Below are positions 1 through 9,062 of a stretch of 64,000 bases of DNA, in pieces; the first letter of the stretch is position 1; every line of letters starts with the position of its first letter. The stretch covers positions 58,615 to 122,614 of the forward strand of contig NZ_KB902364.1 of NCBI RefSeq assembly GCF_000379525.1, in the 5' to 3' direction. The notes beneath the pieces were generated by a model. The model saw only the letters and a list, made by a program, of their open reading frames with translations. It was not told where the DNA came from and did not search any database. Source of the stretch: Lamprocystis purpurea DSM 4197. Lineage in GTDB: Bacteria; Pseudomonadota; Gammaproteobacteria; Chromatiales; Chromatiaceae. Position numbers and translations under genes: made by a program.

Positions 1-161
1 GCTCGGTGTCAGGGGCCCGGCACAGCGGTCGCGCGCGCCGCATCCACCAGGGATCGCGCGATGCCGCCCAAATTTGGAATTGCTGAGATCCGCCGCCGGG
101 ACCGGCTCCAGGGGTTGCTAAGGGTTATACTCGTATCCAATCAAGCAGACGGAGACCCGCC

Positions 162-644
162 ATGGCCTTGGCCGCGGAAGATATCGAATTTATCAAAGAA
201 CATCTGGGCGAATGGCTTGCCCAGCAGTCCCTGGGCAAACCGCCCGCGGTCTATGAGATCGAGCTGCGCGAGCGGATGGTGCGGGTCGAGGAGGAGCTGA
301 AACACCAGCGTGAGTTGATCAAGACCATCCTGGTCGAGATGGACAAACGCTTCGAGGCCATGGACAAACGCTTCGATAGCGTGGAAAAACGCTTTGAAGC
401 CATCGATAAGCGCTTCGACAGCGTGGATAAGCGCCTGGATAGCCTGGATAAGCGCTTGGATCTCGCGGATAAACGCCTGGATAGCGTGGACAAGCGCTTC
501 GAAGCCATGGAAAAACGCTTTGAAGCGTTCGACAAACGTTTTGAAGAGCTAACCCGCCGTATCGACCGCTTCATGTTCTGGTCCTTCGGACTGACCGTGA
601 GCGTCGGCGCGCTCATCATCGCGGCCGTCAAACTCTGGCCTTGA
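162..644 (+). CDS. Coiled-coil membrane-anchored repeat protein of unknown function
   Basis: A 160-residue protein with three visible parts: a short N-terminal helical region (about 1-55), about ten consecutive heptads of the type DKRFxxx (about 60-130), and one hydrophobic segment near the C-terminus (about 138-156) ending in KLWP. The heptads predict a long, highly charged coiled coil tethered to a membrane. The start is chosen because a purine-rich site (GGAGA) lies about 8 bases upstream of the ATG. A TATACT hexamer at 127-132 could be a -10 box, without a convincing -35. The 21-base coding repeat is nearly identical from unit to unit, so repeat number may vary by slippage. The overall plan resembles the DUF1640/CCDC90-like group, but I do not recognise a specific function. 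It converges with rlmJ, leaving six bases between the stop codons. Confidence 0.7.
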   Translation: MALAAEDIEFIKEHLGEWLAQQSLGKPPAVYEIELRERMVRVEEELKHQRELIKTILVEMDKRFEAMDKRFDSVEKRFEAIDKRFDSVDKRLDSLDKRLDLADKRLDSVDKRFEAMEKRFEAFDKRFEELTRRIDRFMFWSFGLTVSVGALIIAAVKLWP

Positions 645-650
645 CGGTTC

Positions 651-1502
651 CTAAGGCATCGGCACCAGCCACTCGACCCGGGTCTCGCCCGGCCCCTCGA
701 CCCGCAGCCGGTCGCGCAGCGCGGGCACGAGGCGCCGCAGGATGAGGTCAATCCCCCACGGCGGGTTGACGATCACCATCCCCGAACCATGCAACCCGCG
801 CGTCCCCCGGTACGGCAGCAAACCCAGTTCGGCAACCAAGATGCCGGGGATACCCAGACCCTTCAGTTGACGCAGAAATTCCAGACTGGGCTCGCGTTCG
901 ATGATTGGATACCAGATGGCGACCACGGCACCCGCCCAGCGGCGCCGGATGGTCGTCACGGCCGCGGTCAAACGCGCGAACTCGCCCGCCAGCTCGAACG
1001 ACGGATCCATCAGCACCAGCCCGCGGCGCTGCGGCGGGGGCATTAGCGCCCGCGGCGCCTCATAGCCATCGCGCAAATGCACCGCGACTTGGGGGTCACC
1101 GGCGAACTCCGCGTGCAGGATCTGATGATCGGACGGGTGGCGCTCGCAGAGGATCAGCCGGTCGGCGGACCGCAGCAAGGCGTGCGCCAGCCGCGGTGAG
1201 CCCGGATACCAGCGCAATGCCCCGTCCGGATTCAGCGCCCGGACCAGATCCAGATAGGCCGCCAGGTCGGGTGATGACGCGGCGCCCCCATCCCCCCACA
1301 GCCGGCCGATCCCGCCATCGAACTCCCCATTCTTGAGTGCGCTGTCCGCTGCCAGGTCATAAGCGCCCGCCCCGGCGTGGGTGTCGATCACACAGAACGG
1401 CTTGTCCTTGGTGCGCAGGGCGAGCACGAGCTGAACCAGCAAGGCGTGCTTGAACACATCCGCAAAGTTTCCGGCATGGAAGGCGTGACGGTAGCCAAGC
1501 AT
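651..1502 (-). CDS. rlmJ: 23S rRNA (adenine(2030)-N6)-methyltransferase RlmJ
   Basis: RlmJ transfers a methyl group from S-adenosylmethionine to N6 of A2030 in 23S rRNA. The protein (283 residues) begins [20 protein letters not shown], the characteristic opening of the family, so this ATG is preferred over an in-frame start 11 codons upstream that would lie inside galE. The catalytic motif IV reads DPSFE where E. coli has DPPYE, a conservative variant. The start codon overlaps the galE stop as ATGA, indicating translational coupling. Length is typical for the family. The pairing with galE has no obvious functional logic. Confidence 0.93.
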   Translation of the reverse strand: MLGYRHAFHAGNFADVFKHALLVQLVLALRTKDKPFCVIDTHAGAGAYDLAADSALKNGEFDGGIGRLWGDGGAASSPDLAAYLDLVRALNPDGALRWYPGSPRLAHALLRSADRLILCERHPSDHQILHAEFAGDPQVAVHLRDGYEAPRALMPPPQRRGLVLMDPSFELAGEFARLTAAVTTIRRRWAGAVVAIWYPIIEREPSLEFLRQLKGLGIPGILVAELGLLPYRGTRGLHGSGMVIVNPPWGIDLILRRLVPALRDRLRVEGPGETRVEWLVPMP

Positions 1503-2512
1503 CACTCGAATCCGCGGGGATTCTCCGACTGCCAACGCCAGGCGTCACGCACCATCTCGGCGATGCCGTACTGTGCCTGCCAGCCGAGTTCATCCCGCGC
1601 CTTGGCCGGGTCAGCGTAACAGGTGGCGATGTCGCCCGCGCGGCGCGGAGCGATCTCGTAGGGGATGGGCCGGCCGCTCGCCTCGGCAAAGGCCGCGACC
1701 ATTTCCAGCACACTGTAGCCGCGGCCCGTTCCCAGATTGTAGACGACGGCACCGGGCTGGTCCCGGAGCTTGTTCAGGGCGGCCAGATGGCCACGGGCCA
1801 AGTCCACCACATGAATGTAATCGCGCACGCCGGTGCCGTCCGGCGTGGGATAATCGTCGCCAAAAACCCGCAGTTTGGGGAGCTTCCCCACCGCCACCTG
1901 AGCGACGAAGGGCATCAAATTGTTGGGAATGCCGTTGGGGTCCTCACCGATGCGCCCGCTGGGGTGGGCGCCCACCGGGTTGAAGTAGCGCAGCAGCACG
2001 ACATTCCAGGCCGGGTCCGCAACATGCAGGTCGCGCAGGATCTCTTCGATGAAGAGCTTGGAACGGCCGTAGGGATTGGTCGCGGACAACGGGAAGGGCT
2101 CGCGAATCGGCACCGATGCCGGGTCGCCGTACACCGTGGCCGATGAACTGAAGACGATATTCTTGACCCCCGCCGCCGCCATCGCCCGGCACAGGGTGAC
2201 AGTTCCGGAGACGTTGTTGTCATAATACTCCAAGGGGAGCTGAACCGACTCACCCACGGCCTTGAGCCCGGCGAAGTGAATCACGGCATCGATGGATTGC
2301 GCGGCAAAGATACCGTCCAGAGCGGCCCGGTCACGCAAATCCGCCTGAACGAAACCGAAATCCCGTCCGGCGAGCGCACGCACCCGGCGCAGCGACTCCT
2401 CCTTACTGTTGCAGAGGTTGTCGACCACGACCAGCTCATGACCGCTGCCGAGCATCTCCACACAGGTGTGGCTGCCAATATAACCCGCACCACCAGTCAC
2501 CAGAACACGCAT
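1502..2512 (-). CDS. galE: UDP-glucose 4-epimerase GalE
   Basis: GalE interconverts UDP-glucose and UDP-galactose for envelope polysaccharide synthesis in the cytoplasm. The 336-residue protein starts with the NAD-binding motif [15 protein letters not shown] and carries the short-chain dehydrogenase catalytic residues: Ser/Thr in [10 protein letters not shown] (about 122-131) and YGRSK (about 148-152). The length matches bacterial GalE. A good ribosome-binding site (AGGAGA) lies about 8 bases before the ATG. The gene leads a two-gene unit with rlmJ. The roughly 125-base gap upstream separates it from ygfX and presumably holds its promoter, although I see no strong -35/-10 pair. Confidence 0.95.
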   Translation of the reverse strand: MRVLVTGGAGYIGSHTCVEMLGSGHELVVVDNLCNSKEESLRRVRALAGRDFGFVQADLRDRAALDGIFAAQSIDAVIHFAGLKAVGESVQLPLEYYDNNVSGTVTLCRAMAAAGVKNIVFSSSATVYGDPASVPIREPFPLSATNPYGRSKLFIEEILRDLHVADPAWNVVLLRYFNPVGAHPSGRIGEDPNGIPNNLMPFVAQVAVGKLPKLRVFGDDYPTPDGTGVRDYIHVVDLARGHLAALNKLRDQPGAVVYNLGTGRGYSVLEMVAAFAEASGRPIPYEIAPRRAGDIATCYADPAKARDELGWQAQYGIAEMVRDAWRWQSENPRGFE

Positions 2513-2637
2513 CGCCGCTCTCCTGTCGTTCGCGTTTAGTTGCGCTCATCTCGGTTCATTTGCGGACATAGACTCCGCGTTGGCTAAGCCCCCCGAAAGT
2601 GTAACGTGAAACGCATGTCATCGTGCTGTGCGCCCAA

Positions 2638-3114
2638 TCACGCGGCCGGACTGGCCGCCTCGCGCCCGACGCCCTCGATGCGCAACCGCTGACGCAGCCG
2701 CCGCAGTTGTTCGGGGTCCAGGGCATCGGCGAACAGCGGCAGCGCCCAGCGGCGCCGGCGGCCGCTGCGCAGATTCAGCACGACCAAGGGGACGCTGACA
2801 TAGGTCGCCGCGGCCAGACGGGCGTCGATCCGCGCCCCGGAGACCACATCGATCTGCCAGGACCCGTCCGCCAGCCAGACGGCCGAGCGGATCGACCAGG
2901 GCGCCCGGCGCAGACCATGGACATAGAGGTGATAAACGAGGCTGCCGATGACCACCAGGGCAAGCAGGCGGTAGCGCCACAGGGGGAGGCTCAGCACCGC
3001 GGCCAGGGCGGCGGTGTGCGTGAGCGCCACGAACGTCACCAGCCGACGCGAGAAGCGCGGCTCAATCAGCAGCGGCGGACGTTCACGGTGGGAGCCCATG
3101 CGGCGGACGGGCAA
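2638..3114 (-). CDS. ygfX: YgfX (CptA) family membrane protein
   Basis: A 158-residue protein with two adjacent hydrophobic helices near the N-terminus (about 27-65, around RLVTFVALTHTAALAAVLSL), followed by a soluble tail containing RAPWSIRSAVWLADGSWQI. This matches the YgfX/CptA family, whose gene normally lies directly behind sdhE, as here. E. coli YgfX is an inner-membrane protein; it was proposed as the toxin of a pair with YgfY (SdhE), but SdhE is now known as the flavinylation factor, so the toxin role is uncertain. The start could also be the methionine six codons further in. It ends the sdhCDAB-sdhE-ygfX run on this strand. Confidence 0.8.
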   Translation of the reverse strand: MPVRRMGSHRERPPLLIEPRFSRRLVTFVALTHTAALAAVLSLPLWRYRLLALVVIGSLVYHLYVHGLRRAPWSIRSAVWLADGSWQIDVVSGARIDARLAAATYVSVPLVVLNLRSGRRRRWALPLFADALDPEQLRRLRQRLRIEGVGREAASPAA

Positions 3115-3136
3115 GCAGCGGCCGACCGGACTTGGG

Positions 3137-3424
3137 TCAGGTCCGCCGCGGGGTGACCACCGCGACGATGTGCCGCACCAGATCCCGAACGACCGGATCG
3201 TCCGGGATACTCCGGGACATGAACCAGTCGCTCAGTTCCTGGTCCTGGTTGTCGAGCAGAGCCAGGAACTCGGTGCGACCCGAGGCGTCCAGATCACGGT
3301 AACCGCGGTCCAGAAACCCCGACAGCAAATGATCCAGTTCCAACATCCCGCGCCGACACTGCCAACGCAGGCGGCGCAGTTCCTCGTCCGTGACCGGGTC
3401 TGGTTGGCGCATGGGGCCGCTCAT
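3137..3424 (-). CDS. sdhE: FAD assembly factor SdhE
   Basis: SdhE assists covalent attachment of FAD to the succinate dehydrogenase flavoprotein. The 95-residue product has the compact helical architecture of the family, with LRRLRWQCRRGMLELDHLL containing the RGxxE-type motif (RGMLE) used to contact SdhA, and FLALLDNQDQELSDWF in the second half. It lies four bases behind sdhB, so it is almost certainly co-transcribed with its substrate's operon. Two alternative methionines at the N-terminus (MSGPMRQ) leave the exact start open by four codons. Confidence 0.92.
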   Translation of the reverse strand: MSGPMRQPDPVTDEELRRLRWQCRRGMLELDHLLSGFLDRGYRDLDASGRTEFLALLDNQDQELSDWFMSRSIPDDPVVRDLVRHIVAVVTPRRT

Positions 3425-3428
3425 GCGG

Positions 3429-4121
3429 TCAGAACCCCTTCTCCAACATCAGATCTTTGATGAGCCCGATCGCCCGGGTGGGGTTCAGGCCCTTGGGGCA
3501 GACCTCCACACAGTTCATGATCGTATGGCAGCGGAAGAGCTTATAAGGTCCCTCCAAGGCATCAAGCCGCTCTTCAGTCGCCTGGTCTCTGGTGTCCGCC
3601 AGGAAGCGCCAGGCCTGGAGCAATGCTGCCGGACCGTGGAACTTCTCCGGGTTCCACCAGAATGACGGGCAGGCGGTCGAGCAGCAGCCGCACAGGATGC
3701 ACTCGTAGAGTCCGTCGAGTTTGTCCCGATCCTCCGGGGATTGCAGAATCTCCTGCTCGGGCAGGGGATCGGTCCGGACCAGATAGGGCTTGACCGCCCG
3801 ATAGTGCTCGTAGAACTGCGTCATATCCACGACCAGGTCGCGGATCACCGGGCGGCCCGGGAAGGGGCGGACCACAATGGGCTGACTGAGTTCGGTGATG
3901 GGGGTGACGCAGGCCAGGCAGTTCTTGCCGTTCGCGTTGACCCCATCCGAGCCGCAGACACCTTCGCCGCAGGAATGGCGGAAGGCGAAGCTCTCATCCT
4001 GCTTCTTGATCTCCAACAGGGCGTCGCGCAGCATCATGCCCTGAAATGGACGCACCTCGTAATCCTGCATGCGCGGCTTCTGGTCGGTGTCCGGGTTGTA
4101 GCGGTAGACGCTGATCTTCAT
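3429..4121 (-). CDS. sdhB: Succinate dehydrogenase iron-sulfur subunit SdhB
   Basis: SdhB carries electrons from the flavin in SdhA to quinone at the membrane anchor. The 230-residue protein shows all cluster ligands: the 2Fe-2S site with C51, C56, D59 and C71 (CGEGVCGSDG and NCLAC), the 4Fe-4S site at CILCGCCSTAC (C141, C144, C147 plus C208) and the 3Fe-4S cysteines C151, C198 and C204. Length and order match bacterial complex II. It follows sdhA after about 67 bases and precedes sdhE directly. Confidence 0.97.
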   Translation of the reverse strand: MKISVYRYNPDTDQKPRMQDYEVRPFQGMMLRDALLEIKKQDESFAFRHSCGEGVCGSDGVNANGKNCLACVTPITELSQPIVVRPFPGRPVIRDLVVDMTQFYEHYRAVKPYLVRTDPLPEQEILQSPEDRDKLDGLYECILCGCCSTACPSFWWNPEKFHGPAALLQAWRFLADTRDQATEERLDALEGPYKLFRCHTIMNCVEVCPKGLNPTRAIGLIKDLMLEKGF

Positions 4122-4188
4122 GCTCGATACCTGATTGAGTTCGGCCGCCCGAGGCTTCCCGCGGGGCTTGGTCCGCGGCGCGGACCAC

Positions 4189-5952
4189 CTAATAGACCCG
4201 TTCCTTCGGCGGGAAGGACTCGACCGTGAGCGGCTTGGTGCGCACTGGCTTGTAGTCCATCCGATCGGCCTCCCGATAGTACAGACTGTGCTTCATCCAA
4301 TGCACATCATCACGGTTGGGGTAATCCGGCCGGGAGTGCGCACCGCGGCTCTCCTTGCGATGCAGGGCGGAGACCGCGATGGAGAGGCCCACGTCGATCA
4401 GATTCTGCAACTCCAGCGCCTCGATGCGGGCCGTGTTGAAGACCTTGGAGTGGTCGGTGAGCCGCGCGTCCTTGAACTGATCCCGCAGTTCGCACAGCCG
4501 CTGGTAGCCTTCCGCCATGACTTCCTCGGTGCGGAACACGCCGGCATGGTCTTCCATGCACTTGCGGAAGTCGGCCCGCAACTGGTGCGCGGGCACACCG
4601 CCGCCCTTCTGATCCCAGCGGGTGAGCCGCGACATGGCCTCGTCCAGGCTCGCCGGGTCGACGCTGCGCTGATAGGGGTTCTCACGCACGAAGTCGATGA
4701 TGTCCTTGCCGGCCAGCCGGCCGAACACCAGGATATCGAGCAGCGAGTTGCCGCCCAGGCGATTGGCACCGTGGACCGAGGCGCAAGCGCACTCGCCGGC
4801 CGCGTAGAGCCCCGCCACCACCTGCTCCGAACCGGAGCCCACCGGCACCACCACCCGTCCGAAGCGGTCGGTGGGGATACCACCCATGGCATAGTGGGCG
4901 GTCGGGAAGACCGGTATCGGCTCACGGATCGGATCGGCCCCGGCGAAGATGCGGCTCGACTCGCGGATACCGGGCAGGCGCTTGTCGATGACCTCCGCTC
5001 CCAGATGGTCGAGCTTGAGCAGGATGTAATCGCCGTTCTCACCCGCGCCGCGCCCTTCCTTGACCTCGGTGACGATGGAGCGCGACACCACATCGCGGCT
5101 CGCCAGGTCCTTGGCGCGCGGGGCATAGCGCTCCATGAAGCGCTCGCCGTCTTTGTTGACCAGGAAACCGCCCTCGCCGCGCACCCCTTCGGTGATCAGC
5201 ATCCCCTTACCGGCGATGCCGGTCGGATGAAACTGGTAGAACTCCATGTCCATCAGCGGGATGCCGGCGCGCAAGGCCATGGCGCAGCCGTCGCCGGTGT
5301 TGATATGGGCGTTGGACGTGGTGCGGAACACCTGGCCGCAGCCGCCGGTGGCGAGCAGGGTCGCCTTGGCCTCGATCAGCAGGGGCTCGCCGGTCTCGAT
5401 CTCCAGCACCAGCGCACCGGAAATCACCCCGTCCTTGTCGCGCACCAGATCCAGGGCGAAGAACTCGTCGAAGAAATGGGTGCGGGCGCGGATGTTCTGC
5501 TGGTAAAGCGTATGCAGAATGGCATGGCCGGTGCGGTCCGCCGCGGCGCAGGTGCGCGCCGCCTGGTCGCCGCCGAAGTCCTGACTCTGGCCGCCGAAGG
5601 CCCGCTGGTAGATCTTGCCGTTGTCGAGCCGCGAGAAGGGGACGCCCGCATGTTCCAGCTCATAGACGGTCGGGATCGCTTCCCGGCACATGAACTCGAT
5701 GGCGTCCTGGTCCCCGAGGTAATCGGACCCCTTGACCGTATCGAACATATGCCAGTGCCAGTTATCCGGCAGGACATTGGCCAGGGCCGCGTTGACGCCG
5801 CCCTGAGCCGCCACGGTGTGCGAGCGGGTGGGAAACACCTTGGAGACCACGGCCACCCGCACGTCGGCGCTTGCGAGTTGCAGCGCCGCGTTGAGGCCGG
5901 CCCCGCCGGCGCCGATGATCAGGGCATCGAAGTGTCTGCTTGGGATGGACAT
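4189..5952 (-). CDS. sdhA: Succinate dehydrogenase flavoprotein subunit SdhA
   Basis: SdhA oxidises succinate to fumarate with covalently bound FAD. The 587-residue product starts MSIPSRHFDALIIGAGGAG, an N-terminal Rossmann motif. The SHTVAAQGG segment contains the histidine that is flavinylated in the family, and HPTGIAGKGMLITEGVRGEG belongs to the dicarboxylate-binding region. I chose this ATG because the in-frame methionine 15 codons upstream would run into sdhD, while this one begins seven bases after the sdhD stop. The operon order sdhC-sdhD-sdhA-sdhB is canonical. Confidence 0.97.
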   Translation of the reverse strand: MSIPSRHFDALIIGAGGAGLNAALQLASADVRVAVVSKVFPTRSHTVAAQGGVNAALANVLPDNWHWHMFDTVKGSDYLGDQDAIEFMCREAIPTVYELEHAGVPFSRLDNGKIYQRAFGGQSQDFGGDQAARTCAAADRTGHAILHTLYQQNIRARTHFFDEFFALDLVRDKDGVISGALVLEIETGEPLLIEAKATLLATGGCGQVFRTTSNAHINTGDGCAMALRAGIPLMDMEFYQFHPTGIAGKGMLITEGVRGEGGFLVNKDGERFMERYAPRAKDLASRDVVSRSIVTEVKEGRGAGENGDYILLKLDHLGAEVIDKRLPGIRESSRIFAGADPIREPIPVFPTAHYAMGGIPTDRFGRVVVPVGSGSEQVVAGLYAAGECACASVHGANRLGGNSLLDILVFGRLAGKDIIDFVRENPYQRSVDPASLDEAMSRLTRWDQKGGGVPAHQLRADFRKCMEDHAGVFRTEEVMAEGYQRLCELRDQFKDARLTDHSKVFNTARIEALELQNLIDVGLSIAVSALHRKESRGAHSRPDYPNRDDVHWMKHSLYYREADRMDYKPVRTKPLTVESFPPKERVY

Positions 5953-5959
5953 GGTCTGA

Positions 5960-6316
5960 TTACCCTGAAATTCCGGCAGTGACGTCGGCAATGACAATCG
6001 CCTTGAAGGCCCAGAGTCCGGAGCCGAGGAACATGAATGCGACGAGCGCGAGCAGGACGACCCGCACTCCCACCAACTTCACATAGTCGAGCAGCACGTC
6101 GCGGAAGCCGACCCAGGCGTGGGCCAGCAGCAACGGCACAAAAAGCACCAGCGCGACACTCACCAGCGGGAGCGCCACCCAGGCGCGCAATTCCAGATAA
6201 TCCGCCGGAGGATTGAACAGGAAGTGGACCATGAAATAGGTCATGAGGAGCGCGAGATAGACCGCGGTCACCCGCTGTACCGCCCACGCCATGATACCGG
6301 ATGCTTGACGGCTCAT
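5960..6316 (-). CDS. sdhD: Succinate dehydrogenase membrane anchor SdhD
   Basis: A 118-residue membrane anchor with three hydrophobic segments. HAWVGFRDVLLDYV contains the histidine that ligates heme b in E. coli SdhD and the tyrosine/aspartate pair near the quinone site. The start at MSRQASGIM is preferred because its ATG overlaps the sdhC stop as ATGA; an in-frame methionine five codons upstream is possible but would lie within sdhC. With SdhC it forms the quinone-reducing membrane domain of complex II. Confidence 0.93.
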   Translation of the reverse strand: MSRQASGIMAWAVQRVTAVYLALLMTYFMVHFLFNPPADYLELRAWVALPLVSVALVLFVPLLLAHAWVGFRDVLLDYVKLVGVRVVLLALVAFMFLGSGLWAFKAIVIADVTAGISG

Positions 6317-6693
6317 CGTGCCACCCACCAAATCAGAACGAGGACCAGCGCCGCCAGGGCGGCGGCAATGACGATCAGCGCGGAGCGGCGCGAATCGGCC
6401 CGGTCAAGCCCGATATGCAAGTCCAGCAACAAATAGCGGACACCGGCAAACAGGTGATGGAGCAGGCTCCAGGCCATTACGATCAGGCCCAGCCGCACGA
6501 ACCAGTGATCGAAAAAGGCCGCGGTGGCGGCGAAGCCTTCCGGCCCCGATACCGCCTTGTCGAACAGATAGGCGCAGATCGGGATGGACAGGACCATCAG
6601 CACTCCGCTGATGCGGTGGAGAATGGAGACATAGCCGGTGGCGGGGAGTTTGATCCGCCATAGTTCCAGGAAAACGGGTCTGGTCGATTGCAT
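6313..6693 (-). CDS. sdhC: Succinate dehydrogenase cytochrome b556 subunit SdhC
   Basis: A 126-residue integral membrane protein with three transmembrane helices. SILHRISGVLMV is the family signature near the quinone site, and LLHHLFAGVRYLLLDL carries the second heme b histidine. The frame stays open about 100 codons upstream, but MQSTRPVFLELWRIKLPATG is the usual N-terminus, so that ATG is taken as the start. It is the first gene of the sdhCDAB-sdhE-ygfX unit. Confidence 0.93.
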   Translation of the reverse strand: MQSTRPVFLELWRIKLPATGYVSILHRISGVLMVLSIPICAYLFDKAVSGPEGFAATAAFFDHWFVRLGLIVMAWSLLHHLFAGVRYLLLDLHIGLDRADSRRSALIVIAAALAALVLVLIWWVAR

Positions 6694-7340
6694 GCTTGGC
6701 CCTGTGTGGTGTGAGGCTGTCGAGTGCCGGCCCGCGACGGCCGGTGGTCCGCGTCTCAAGGCATCCGATCCTGATCCATCCGCCCTGACCGACGGGCGCG
6801 GCACATCCACGAACGGCCGGGGAGACGGTCGAGTTCCGGCACGCTCATTGCGCCGGAAACCGGTCACCCGGCATGCCGCCTGCCTCGAACGGGATGACCC
6901 GCGTGCTGTCGGGGACGCGCAAGAACCCTGGGGAACACCTGACCAGGGCACCCGGAGCCGTCCGGGGATGACGGCTGTTGTGCGACGCAGCATTGTATCG
7001 ACCTGGCACAGACCTTAGCAATTGGATTTGTTACAGCCAAGACACTCAATGTTCACCATTGCAAAAAGGTAAACTCATCGTGGTCGATCGGTTCTCCGAC
7101 ATGTTTGCGCCGCCGACCGCGATGCTTCCGCACGGCGCGGTCGTCGTCTATCCTCATTGCAGTTCCGGGTACATGACCTGTCGCGCATCGGGATCGGTGC
7201 ATTGCCCGGGGTCGTACTCGATCTCCGCACCCTGTTCTGATCTAAACCGCGTCTCTACCGAGGCTGGTTAACTCCCCAAGGCCGAACACACCATGAAAAT
7301 CACGCATTTCGCGCAGGACGCAGTTGCGCGGACGCTCCGA
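6694..7340. other. Non-coding gap upstream of sdhC (647 bases)
   Basis: No convincing gene is seen in either direction; the open frames here are short and of unusual composition. The stretch nearest sdhC would be an approximately 290-base leader if the candidate promoter listed separately is used. An AT-richer patch at about 7015-7080 stands out from the GC-rich surroundings. Nothing recognisable was seen between it and the Uma2 gene. Confidence 0.5.
6992..7021 (-). promoter_or_regulatory. Candidate sigma-70 promoter for sdhCDAB
   Basis: Reading the minus strand, TTGCTA (7021-7016) and TACAAT (6997-6992) are separated by 18 bases. This matches the -35/-10 consensus in four and five of six positions, and it points at sdhC. 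The predicted transcript would start near 6985. This is motif matching only. Confidence 0.4.
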
Positions 7341-8168
7341 TCACGGCGCGTCTAACAACTGCTCGCCCCGCTCGATCCGGGCCGCCCGCAGCAGCCAGCG
7401 GTGCAAGGTGTCTCGATCGCGACACGCACGGACGCGGGTCTCGAGCGGCGCGTCAACCGGGATGCCCCGACCCTGTAACAAGGCGAGAATGGCCTCGGCC
7501 ATGCCTTCCTCGCGTCCCTCTTGGCGCCCTTCCTTGTGGCCTTCCTTGCGCCCTTCCTTATGACCTTCCGTGCGCACCGCCTCCAGGCTGTCATAGCCCT
7601 CCCGCTGCAGCAAATTGCGCAGCGTCGCCCGATGTCCCGCGGCGCGGTCGTACAGGGCCTCCACCGGGATCGGATTGCGCAGAATGCCCGGCGCCGCCAA
7701 CACTTCGCCCGCCCCGACCAGGCGCGGCGGCTGACCGGCCTCGTGGACCTCCACCCGCCGTGGCCCATGCACCCGCACCACCCACACGTAACGGGTTCCG
7801 GCCGCCAGCAACTCGGCAATCTTGACCTTGAGATCCGCCTGATCCTGACCGCGGCCGGCATACTCGATGGCCAGCGGCGGCGCCCCGGGAATCCAACCGT
7901 CCGCGTCCGCCCCGGCGCGAGCGGCCACCGCCACATCGGGGGCGCGCAAGGTGCCCGGCGCGGGCGTGAAGCCGGCATCCACACCGGCCCATTCGACCGC
8001 CGGATCGCTGTCGATGACGGCGGCCCCGATCAGATTGGGCGCGGCATGCTCGCGCCGCGCCGGCGCACAGTAGAGTGGATGGCCGTTGGACAGCTCATAG
8101 CGGTCACCCTCGCGCAACTGGTCGACGCGAAAGGGGCCAACGGCGGGCTCGCGGCGGATCTTGGACAT
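7341..8168 (-). CDS. Uma2-family (PD-(D/E)XK-fold) putative endonuclease with charged repeat tail
   Basis: The N-terminal half (275 residues in total) has the Uma2/DUF820 layout of a restriction-endonuclease-like fold: APDVAV, then LAIEYAG, then DLKVKIAELL, supplying the D, E and K of a PD-ExK site (about residues 85-125). It is followed by RYVWVVRVHGPRRVEV. A stretch of EGxKEGxKEG repeats (about 205-230) precedes a short C-terminal helical region; such lysine/glutamate spacers are common in these proteins and in PD-(D/E)XK transposase relatives. The start at MSKIRREP is preferred over a methionine seven codons upstream. The role of Uma2 proteins is not established; they are frequent in cyanobacteria and some Chromatiales. 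It stands alone. Confidence 0.7.
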   Translation of the reverse strand: MSKIRREPAVGPFRVDQLREGDRYELSNGHPLYCAPARREHAAPNLIGAAVIDSDPAVEWAGVDAGFTPAPGTLRAPDVAVAARAGADADGWIPGAPPLAIEYAGRGQDQADLKVKIAELLAAGTRYVWVVRVHGPRRVEVHEAGQPPRLVGAGEVLAAPGILRNPIPVEALYDRAAGHRATLRNLLQREGYDSLEAVRTEGHKEGRKEGHKEGRQEGREEGMAEAILALLQGRGIPVDAPLETRVRACRDRDTLHRWLLRAARIERGEQLLDAP

Positions 8169-8350
8169 GGCGCTGGGCTCCGTTGTCATCAGGGCGGCTC
8201 GGTGGTGATGATAGCCTGGTGTCAGGCGTCATGGGGAGACGGCCCGCTCCCACTTGGACCGCGTCATCGGCACGGTTGCGGCGCTTTGCGGGAAAGAAGG
8301 ATCCATGACCGCTCGGACCGGCGTTGCGCCAACGCCCCGCATCGCGCCAA

Positions 8351-8989
8351 CTACAGGAGTTTCACCAGCGCCGCGATGGCTCCCACCTGCGCAAACATCA
8401 GCGGGATCAACCAGAGCAACAGGCTGTTGCGGCTCCGTTCGATCGCGGTCTTGATCTCGCCGCGTAGTTGCTCGATGTCCGTTTTGACCTCGCCGCGTAG
8501 TTGCTCGATGTCGGTCTTGACCTCGCCGCGCAGTTGCTCGATGTCGGTCTTGACCTCGCCGCGCAGTTGCTCGATGTCGGTCTTGACCTCGCCGCGCAGT
8601 TGTTCGATCGCGGTCTTGACCTCGCCGCGCAATTGCTCGATGTCGGTCTTGACCTCGCCGCGCAATTGCTCGATCTGGACCGACAGGTCAGCGCGCACCT
8701 GGACGATTTCTTTCTGCAACCGCAGTTCGGTTTCGCTCAAGTCGGCGCGCACCTGGGCGATTTCTTTCTGCAACCGCAGTTCGGTTTCGCTCAAGTCGGC
8801 GCGCACCTGGACGATTTCCTTCTGCAGCCGCAACTCGCTCTCGCGCAGATGCCCCTGGGTGACCAGGTCCGGCAAATGCGGATAACGCTCCTCCAGCCGC
8901 TCGAAGGCCTCCGCGATCACGCGCGCCCGCGCCCGGTCGTCCGGCGCACTGGCCAGGGCTTCGTACAGTTGTACCACCGAAGTGGCCAT
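8351..8989 (-). CDS. Coiled-coil protein with hendecad repeats and C-terminal membrane anchor
   Basis: A 212-residue protein. A small N-terminal domain (about 1-55, starting MATSVVQLYEALASAPDD) is followed by three near-identical 18-residue units (LRLQKEIVQVRADLSETE type), then about eight 11-residue units of the form EQLRGEVKTDI, and a hydrophobic C-terminal helix (about 188-212) with WLIPLMFAQVGAIAALVKLL. The 11-residue period is typical of right-handed or straight coiled coils. At DNA level the 33-base repeat is almost perfect. The start is placed at MATSVV because the upstream extension is rich in Arg/Gly and poorly composed. The plan resembles DUF1640/CCDC90-like proteins, as for the gene at 162; function unknown. 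Confidence 0.75.
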   Translation of the reverse strand: MATSVVQLYEALASAPDDRARARVIAEAFERLEERYPHLPDLVTQGHLRESELRLQKEIVQVRADLSETELRLQKEIAQVRADLSETELRLQKEIVQVRADLSVQIEQLRGEVKTDIEQLRGEVKTAIEQLRGEVKTDIEQLRGEVKTDIEQLRGEVKTDIEQLRGEVKTDIEQLRGEIKTAIERSRNSLLLWLIPLMFAQVGAIAALVKLL

Positions 8990-9062
8990 GCGCAATGCTC
9001 CTATGTCTTGCCCGCATTGGTTGAGCGGCCTTGATCCTGGTTCCGTGCGGCGTCCCAGCCGC

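Noticed and set aside
4135-5982. 615-codon + strand frame opposite sdhA
   Set aside because: It mirrors sdhA in antisense; high-GC DNA keeps this frame free of stops.
8460-8850. CRISPR-like array of short repeats
   Set aside because: The 33-base units are contiguous, in frame and encode the hendecad coiled coil; there are no unique spacers.
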